Shown here piece by piece: positions 57,816 to 64,000 of a stretch of DNA of 64,000 nucleotides. Below the pieces are notes generated by a model. The model was given only the letters and a program-made list of their open reading frames with translations, searched no databases and was not told the origin of the DNA. Within the stretch, counting starts at the first letter, position 1; every line of letters begins with the position of its first letter. Source of the stretch: Kitasatospora kifunensis (GTDB lineage Bacteria; Actinomycetota; Actinomycetes; Streptomycetales; Streptomycetaceae); NCBI RefSeq assembly GCF_014203855.1, contig NZ_JACHJV010000001.1, positions 2,418,001 through 2,482,000 on the forward strand, read 5' to 3'. A program made the translations under genes and the position numbers.

Positions 57816-58478
57816 TCAGTGCGGGGTGCGGGCGGCCTCCAGCAGGCGCAGCACCACCTCGTCGGGCAGCCGCAGCCCGCGGCCGACCGCGGCCAGCGCG
57901 GCCCGCTCCTGCGGCAGATAGCGACCGTCGGCCAGGGCGATCCTGGCCCCTTGCAGGACCAGACGCTCGCGCCCCTGCTGGGCCAGGTGCGGCGCCAACG
58001 GCTCGAGCGCGGCGTGCAGTTCGATCGCCAGGCCGGCGCCGGCGCCGCGTAGTTCGAGCGGCTCACCGGTGTCGAGCCCGGACAGCGCGGCGAGCGCGGC
58101 CAGCAGCTGGGCCTCACCGCAGTCCTCGAAGCCCGCGGCCCGGGCCAGCTCGCAGGCCTCGGCCCTGGCCGGGGCCGCGCCCGTGCCGCCGGCCGCGAGC
58201 AGGGCGAGCGCGATGGTGTACTGCGCGTCCCGCAGCAGCGTGGTCAACCGCCCGCTGGTGGGCTGCTCCAGGCACTCGACGCCGTACCGGCCATGGCAGT
58301 TGGTGCACTGCACGCTGCTCTGCACCGAGCCGAGCGGCAGCATCGGGGTGCCGAGCAACCGCAGCCACCGCCGACCGTGCTGCCGGCGATAGTTGCGGTC
58401 ACCGCCGCAGCCCGGGCAGAAGAACTCACCGAGCACATCCGTCCGCCACCGCGGGCGAACACCCCACAACCGTGTCAC
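57816..58478 (-). CDS. TerB-like tellurite-resistance domain protein with zinc ribbon
   Basis: 220 residues. The N-terminal part has two cysteine pairs (CPGCGGDRN and CTNCHGRYGVEC), a zinc ribbon. The rest is an all-helical TerB-like domain with acidic residues (LSGLDTGEPLELRG, ALADGRYLPQERAALAAVGRGLRLPDE). TerB proteins bind Ca2+-like ions and signal stress; a function for this form is not established. GTG 58478 is preceded by GGGGAG at 8 nt; the longer ORF to 58589 is possible. Located between leuA and recO on the same strand. Confidence 0.75.
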   Translation of the reverse strand: MTRLWGVRPRWRTDVLGEFFCPGCGGDRNYRRQHGRRWLRLLGTPMLPLGSVQSSVQCTNCHGRYGVECLEQPTSGRLTTLLRDAQYTIALALLAAGGTGAAPARAEACELARAAGFEDCGEAQLLAALAALSGLDTGEPLELRGAGAGLAIELHAALEPLAPHLAQQGRERLVLQGARIALADGRYLPQERAALAAVGRGLRLPDEVVLRLLEAARTPH

Positions 58479-58698
58479 GGCGCCAACTCCCCAGACCTGG
58501 CAGGCGGCCTGCACGACAACGAGCAGGTCACGCGACCGACCACACCGGCCGTCCCACCGACCGCGTTTCCGGTGGGTCGATGGTGCCATGGTTGCCAGGC
58601 GGTGTCAGCACCCCGAACGAGTGCCGGGAGGAAAAAATGTGGCCCAGGACACAGTGGCCGCAGATGGGCCGGCTACCACCGCGCACCCCGGCGGTTGA

Positions 58699-58746
58699 CG
58701 GCGGCCTGCCGCCCGGGTGTGGACGACAGGCCGCCGCGGGAGGGCC
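58699..58746 (-). terminator. Hairpin downstream of leuA
   Basis: CGGCGGCCTG (58699-58708) pairs with CAGGCCGCCG (58737-58746), with a 28-nt loop, 25 nt past the leuA stop codon. Probably a terminator, though the loop is long. Confidence 0.5.
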
Positions 58747-58770
58747 GAAGAAGGACCCGGACGGTTGATC

Positions 58771-60709
<1,939 letters not shown>

Positions 60710-60757
60710 TTACAGGCCCTCGCCGCGGCAGCTAAGAAGAAGCAGCCCGTTACGCAT
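60710..60757 (-). CDS. leuL: leuA leader peptide
   Basis: Fifteen residues, MRNGLLLLSCRGEGL, then TAA. Four consecutive leucine codons (CTG CTT CTT CTT) include three CTT codons, which are rare in such a high-GC genome. The leader sits 142 nt before leuA on the same strand. This is the classical attenuation layout: ribosome stalling at uncharged tRNA-Leu should favour read-through into leuA. The reading frame is open further upstream but has no reason to be used. Confidence 0.85.
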   Translation of the reverse strand: MRNGLLLLSCRGEGL

Positions 60758-60873
60758 GATGGTGATCAGCCTAGCCCAGGGCCTGGCGAGGCCGAAGCGA
60801 GCAGCGCGACATTTCCACTCTGTGAGACGGCACCTGCGTGACACCGGGTAGTTCTGTCCTGACGCTGGATGAC

Positions 60874-61899
60874 ATGACGCAGCCCAATACCCCGATCTGC
60901 TCGATCGTGCCGCCCTACCTGCTGGACCGGCTGGTCGAGCTCGGCGACGAGGACGCCCGGCGCTCGCGCGAGGTGGACACGGCACTGCGCGCCACCCGCG
61001 CCGCGCAGCCCGCCGCCCGGCCCGGCCCGACAGGGCGCCCAGGACGGACCATCGCGGACGCCGAGCACCTCGAATACCTGCCCGGCCGCACCGTACGCAC
61101 CGAAGGCGGGCCGCCCACCGCCGATCCCGCCGTCAACCGGGCCTACGACGGCCTGGGCGCCACCTCCGCACTGCTCCTCGAGGTCTACGGCCGCCGCTCG
61201 CTGGATGGCGCCGGGCTGCCGCTGCACGCCACGGTGCACTTCGGCAAGCGCTACGACAACGCCTTCTGGGACGGCCGGCGGATGGTCTTCGGCGACGGCG
61301 ACGGCGTCCTGTTCGGCGACTTCACCCACTGCCCGGAGGTGATCGGCCACGAACTGGCCCACGGGCTGGTCCAGTACGGCGCGGCGCTGGCCTACCGCGG
61401 CCAGAGCGGGGCGCTCAACGAGTCGGTGGCGGACGTCTTCGGCTCGCTGGCCAAGCAGTACGCGCTGGGCCAACGGGCCGCGGACGCCGACTGGTTGATC
61501 GGCGCCGGACTGCTGGGCCCGGGTGTGCGCGGGGTGGCGCTGCGCTCGCTGAAGGCGCCGGGCACCGCCTACGACGACCCCAGGCTCGGCCGCGACCCGC
61601 AGCCGAGCTCGATGGACGGCTACGTCGAGACCGACCAGGACGAGGGCGGGGTGCACATCAACTCCGGCATCCCCAACCGGGCGTTCCACCTGCTCGCGCT
61701 CGAACTGGGCGGCGCGGCCTGGGAGCGGGCCGGGCGGATCTGGTACGACGCCGTCACCGACCCCGCGCTGCGCCCGGACACCGACTTCACCGGCTTCGCC
61801 CGGGCCACCGTGGCCGCCGCCCGGGCCCGGTTCGGCCAGGGCCCGGTGCCGCAGGCGGTGGCCGGGGCCTGGAAGCAGGTCGGCCTGGCGGTGGACTGA
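60874..61899 (+). CDS. M4 neutral metalloprotease, protealysin-like
   Basis: 341 residues, no signal peptide. The short N-terminal propeptide carries the protealysin-type activation motif in SIVPPYLLDRL (Pro13-Pro14-Tyr-Leu16). The catalytic domain has HELAHG (His159, Glu160, His163 for zinc and catalysis), the third zinc ligand in GALNESVADVFG (Glu183) and the thermolysin-like HINSGIPNRAFHL. Protealysin-like enzymes remain in or leave the cytoplasm without a classical signal and often pair with a proteinaceous inhibitor; an emfourin-like gene follows. Divergent from leuA. Start ATG 60874 is chosen because it begins the conserved propeptide. Confidence 0.93.
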   Translation: MTQPNTPICSIVPPYLLDRLVELGDEDARRSREVDTALRATRAAQPAARPGPTGRPGRTIADAEHLEYLPGRTVRTEGGPPTADPAVNRAYDGLGATSALLLEVYGRRSLDGAGLPLHATVHFGKRYDNAFWDGRRMVFGDGDGVLFGDFTHCPEVIGHELAHGLVQYGAALAYRGQSGALNESVADVFGSLAKQYALGQRAADADWLIGAGLLGPGVRGVALRSLKAPGTAYDDPRLGRDPQPSSMDGYVETDQDEGGVHINSGIPNRAFHLLALELGGAAWERAGRIWYDAVTDPALRPDTDFTGFARATVAAARARFGQGPVPQAVAGAWKQVGLAVD

Positions 61900-61903
61900 G
61901 CAG

Positions 61904-61928
61904 CACCCGGCACAGAGGGGGCCGGGTG
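61904..61928 (+). terminator. Hairpin between protease and inhibitor genes
   Basis: CACCCGGC (61904-61911) pairs with GCCGGGTG (61921-61928), with a 9-nt loop, 4 nt after the protease stop. It may be a partial terminator that sets the protease-to-inhibitor ratio, or a plain terminator with the inhibitor on its own promoter. Confidence 0.55.
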
Positions 61929-61995
61929 GCGGACAGTTGACGACTTCTCAGGAAAATCCCAGCGTCAGCCAGCGCTGCGTAGCAGACTGGCGACC

Positions 61996-62310
61996 ATGCG
62001 TATACAGGTGACCAGGAGCGGCGGCTTCACCGGGCAGGTTCTGCGGGCCGAGCTGGACACCGCCACCCGGATCGACGCGCCGCACGTGCACGCGCTGGCC
62101 CGCGAGGCGGTGGCCGGCGCCTCCCGCGCGCCCGGGTACGGCGTGCCCGACGGCTATCACTACGAGATCACCGTGGACGGGCGCACGGTGCACTGCGCGG
62201 ATCCGCGGCTGACCGACTCGCAGCAGGAGTTGATCTCGCTGATCCTGCACCAGGGCGTCGTGCTGCCGCCGCTCTCCCCGGGCGGCGACTGGTTCGCCGC
62301 GCCGGCCTAG
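61996..62310 (+). CDS. Emfourin-like inhibitor of protealysin-type protease
   Basis: 104 residues starting MRIQVTRSGGFTGQVLRAELDT, which matches the emfourin family pattern (R-x-T-R-S-G-G-F, then ELDT). It continues DGYHYEITVDGRTVHCADPRLTDSQQELISLILHQ. Emfourin is a protein inhibitor encoded next to protealysin-like M4 proteases. The pairing here, 96 bp downstream of the protease gene, strongly supports that identity. No signal peptide, like the protease. Its TAG overlaps a solo repeat arm. Confidence 0.88.
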   Translation: MRIQVTRSGGFTGQVLRAELDTATRIDAPHVHALAREAVAGASRAPGYGVPDGYHYEITVDGRTVHCADPRLTDSQQELISLILHQGVVLPPLSPGGDWFAAPA

Positions 62311-62334
62311 GGCCTGTCCGGTGGATCCTGTCGG
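62309..62334. repeat. Solo arm of the palindromic repeat family
   Basis: Twenty-six bases matching the outer arm of the palindrome at 48206-48366 with three mismatches. It begins, as there, with the AG of a TAG stop codon, and ends 2 bp before the stop of the convergent gene. No second arm is present, so this is a remnant or a minimal form. Confidence 0.7.
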
Positions 62335-62335
62335 A

Positions 62336-62959
62336 TCAGCCCCGGCCCTCGAAGCGGACGGCCCCGTGGCCGTGCGCCGCGGCCTGGTCGACCAGCGACT
62401 GGCCGACCAACTGCCGGGGCAGCCCGAACAGTTCGCACAGCCCCGCGAGCAGCCTCTCCCCGTCCGCGCGACCGCCGCCCGGGGCCGGCTCGTCGCCCGG
62501 CCCGGCCAGGTCATGGCCCAGCCCGGCCAGCGCGGCGCCCTGCTCGGGGCGCCCTGCCATGGTCGCGAGCCGGGCACAGCAGCGCTCCCACTCGGCCCGG
62601 TGCGCGGCCTGCCGCTCGGCCCGGACCGGGCCCGGCGCGCGCGGCTCGGCGGGTGGCACCCGGCGGGCCGGCCAGTCGAGCGAAGCCGCCGCGCCCTCGG
62701 GCGTGACCAGCGTGGCGCGGGTGATGCCCGGCTGGTCCAGCAGGTGCCAGGCCGGGGCCGCCAGCTCGACGGCGAGGTCCCGCGCGAGCCGGCGGGCCCG
62801 GCGCTCACCGAGCCGACCCCAGCGTGGACGCGGCGGGTCGGGCAGCAGGGCCGCGCCTCCCGGGCCGGTGGCCAGCAGGTAGCCGCCGACCCGCACCCGC
62901 GGCAGCACCGAACGGACCTCCTCGACCGGGACGTCGAGGCCGACGGCATGCGTGGGCAC
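62336..62959 (-). CDS. Hypothetical protein
   Basis: 207 residues from GTG 62959, not recognised. The N-terminus VPTHAVGLDVPVEEVRSVLPRVRVGGYLLATGPGGAALLPDPP is beta-rich and hydrophobic; the middle is Arg/Ala-rich helices; the end (LLAGLCELFGLPRQLVGQSLVDQAAAHGHGAVRFE) is a helical domain. No signal peptide or motif. ATG 63010 is an alternative start without SD. It is the gene directly downstream of era on the same strand, convergent with the emfourin gene and ending inside a repeat arm. Confidence 0.7.
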   Translation of the reverse strand: MPTHAVGLDVPVEEVRSVLPRVRVGGYLLATGPGGAALLPDPPRPRWGRLGERRARRLARDLAVELAAPAWHLLDQPGITRATLVTPEGAAASLDWPARRVPPAEPRAPGPVRAERQAAHRAEWERCCARLATMAGRPEQGAALAGLGHDLAGPGDEPAPGGGRADGERLLAGLCELFGLPRQLVGQSLVDQAAAHGHGAVRFEGRG

Positions 62960-63108
62960 GTCAGGCCCCCTGCGGCAGGCAGCCGCGGGGGGCGGAACGG
63001 GGCGCGCCATCGATCACGTCATGCTGCACCCGCTGATGATATTGAATTAATCCACTTCGCCAAACCATCGCCACGCATTGGTCAAGGAAAGGAAAAGCAA
63101 TGCGGCGA

Positions 63109-64000
63109 TCAGAACCCGAGCTTGCGCAGCTGCTTGGGGTCGCGCTGCCAGTCCTTGGCCACCTTGACGTGCAGGTCCAGGTAGACCGGCGTGCCCAGCA
63201 GCGCCTCGATGTGCTTGCGCGCGGTGGTCCCGACGTGCTTGAGCCGGGCCCCCTTGGCGCCGATCACGATCGCCTTCTGACTCTGCCGCTCGATGTAGAC
63301 GTTCGCGTGGATGTCCAGCAGCGGGCGGTCGGCCGGCCGGTCCTCGCGCGGGATCATCTCCTCGACCACCACGGCCAGCGAGTGCGGCAGCTCGTCGCGC
63401 ACACCCTCCAGCGCGGCCTCCCGGATCAGCTCGGCGACCATGATCTGCTCGGGCTCGTCGGTCAGGTCACCGTCCGGGTAGAGCGGCTGCCCCTTGGGGA
63501 GCAGCTTGGTGAGCAGCTCGGCCACCAGGCCCACCTGCTTGTCCGCGACGGCCGAGACCGGGATGATCTCCGCCCACTCGATGCCCAGCTCGGCGCCGAG
63601 CTGGGAGATGGCGATCAGCTGCTCGGCCAGCCGCTTGGAGTCGACCAGGTCGGTCTTGGTGACGATGGCCACCTTGGGGGTCTTCTTGATCTCGGCCAGT
63701 TCCTTGGCGATGAACTTGTCGCCGGGGCCGAGCTTCTGGTCCGCGGGCAGGCAGAAGCCGATCACGTCCACCTCGGCCCAGGTGGAGCGGACCAGGTCGT
63801 TGAGTCGCTCGCCGAGCAGGGTGCGCGGCTTGTGCAGTCCGGGGGTGTCGACCAGGACGAGCTGCGCGTCCGGGCGGTGCACGATGCCGCGCACGGTGTG
63901 CCGGGTGGTCTGCGGGCGGTCGGAGGTGATCGCGACCTTCGTTCCCACCAGGGCGTTGGTCAGGGTCGACTTGCCCGCGTTGGGTCGGCCGACGAAGCAC
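63109..64000 (-). CDS. era: GTPase Era (partial)
   Basis: The 5' end is cut by the window; 296 residues are visible. G1 motif GRPNAGKST at the edge, the effector-loop Thr (TTRHTVRGI), G3 DTPGLHKPR, G4 TKTD, and the C-terminal KH domain with VIGAKGARLKHVGTTARKHIEALLG. Era binds the 3' end of 16S rRNA and is needed for 30S maturation. The gene downstream on the same strand (62336) is 150 bp away. Confidence 0.97.
   Translation of the reverse strand, partial: CFVGRPNAGKSTLTNALVGTKVAITSDRPQTTRHTVRGIVHRPDAQLVLVDTPGLHKPRTLLGERLNDLVRSTWAEVDVIGFCLPADQKLGPGDKFIAKELAEIKKTPKVAIVTKTDLVDSKRLAEQLIAISQLGAELGIEWAEIIPVSAVADKQVGLVAELLTKLLPKGQPLYPDGDLTDEPEQIMVAELIREAALEGVRDELPHSLAVVVEEMIPREDRPADRPLLDIHANVYIERQSQKAIVIGAKGARLKHVGTTARKHIEALLGTPVYLDLHVKVAKDWQRDPKQLRKLGF

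Overview
The window is a high-GC actinobacterial chromosome segment with strong G/C third-position bias, frequent GTG/TTG starts and GGAGG-type ribosome binding sites. Gene content (HrdA-type sigma factor beside dnaG and dgt; zur-znuBCA beside glyS; uppS-recO; leuA with a leucine leader peptide; an RNase Sa homologue) points to Streptomycetaceae (Streptomyces, Kitasatospora or a close relative). The genus is an inference from recalled gene neighbourhoods.

Layout. 1-8.5 kb: an NADP-dependent oxidoreductase divergent from a MarR regulator, an ArsR regulator overlapping an MgtA-type P-ATPase, a SEDS (FtsW/RodA) protein with a repetitive tail, and an LCP cell-wall ligase. 8.7-11.7 kb: a CAU-anticodon tRNA, two tandem trypsin-like lipoproteins, two tRNA-Asn genes and a YtxH-like protein. 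11.9-17.6 kb: a xylulokinase-like kinase, glutamate decarboxylase and a secreted GH92 mannosidase with a ricin-type lectin tail. 17.8-22.3 kb: dgt-dnaG-hrdA on the minus strand. 22.4-29.6 kb: an ArsR/MFS operon with a double operator, an SGNH lipoprotein, a PAC2 protein, a GNAT enzyme, an AbiEi/DUF559-like protein and a secreted guanyl RNase. 29.7-37.2 kb: ppdK, dusB, and a three-gene unit of histidine kinase, response regulator and DUF4097 protein. 37.4-50.4 kb is the accessory part: two WXG/type VII-secretion-like gene groups, one ending in a 1423-residue RHS protein with a probable ADP-ribosyltransferase-like C-terminal toxin and a candidate immunity gene, with GNAT, XRE and DHA2-exporter genes and a NADAR protein between them. 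50.5-64 kb returns to the conserved core: glyS, zinc uptake with Zur boxes and zur, uppS, recO, leuA with attenuator leader, a protealysin-like M4 protease with its emfourin-like inhibitor, and era (truncated by the window edge).

The most unusual non-coding signal is a dispersed element present twice (17648-17807 and 24309-24468). A 112-nt core is 110/112 identical, while the flanking 22-25-bp inverted-repeat arms differ almost completely between copies yet pair perfectly within each copy. Both copies lie between convergent genes. This is the signature of either a structured RNA with a covarying closing stem or an element that inserts into terminator hairpin loops. A second family is a 161-bp near-perfect palindrome at 48206-48366 with a solo arm at 62309-62334, both starting inside the stop codon of the upstream gene.

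All functions are from reading the translated sequences; no database search was run.
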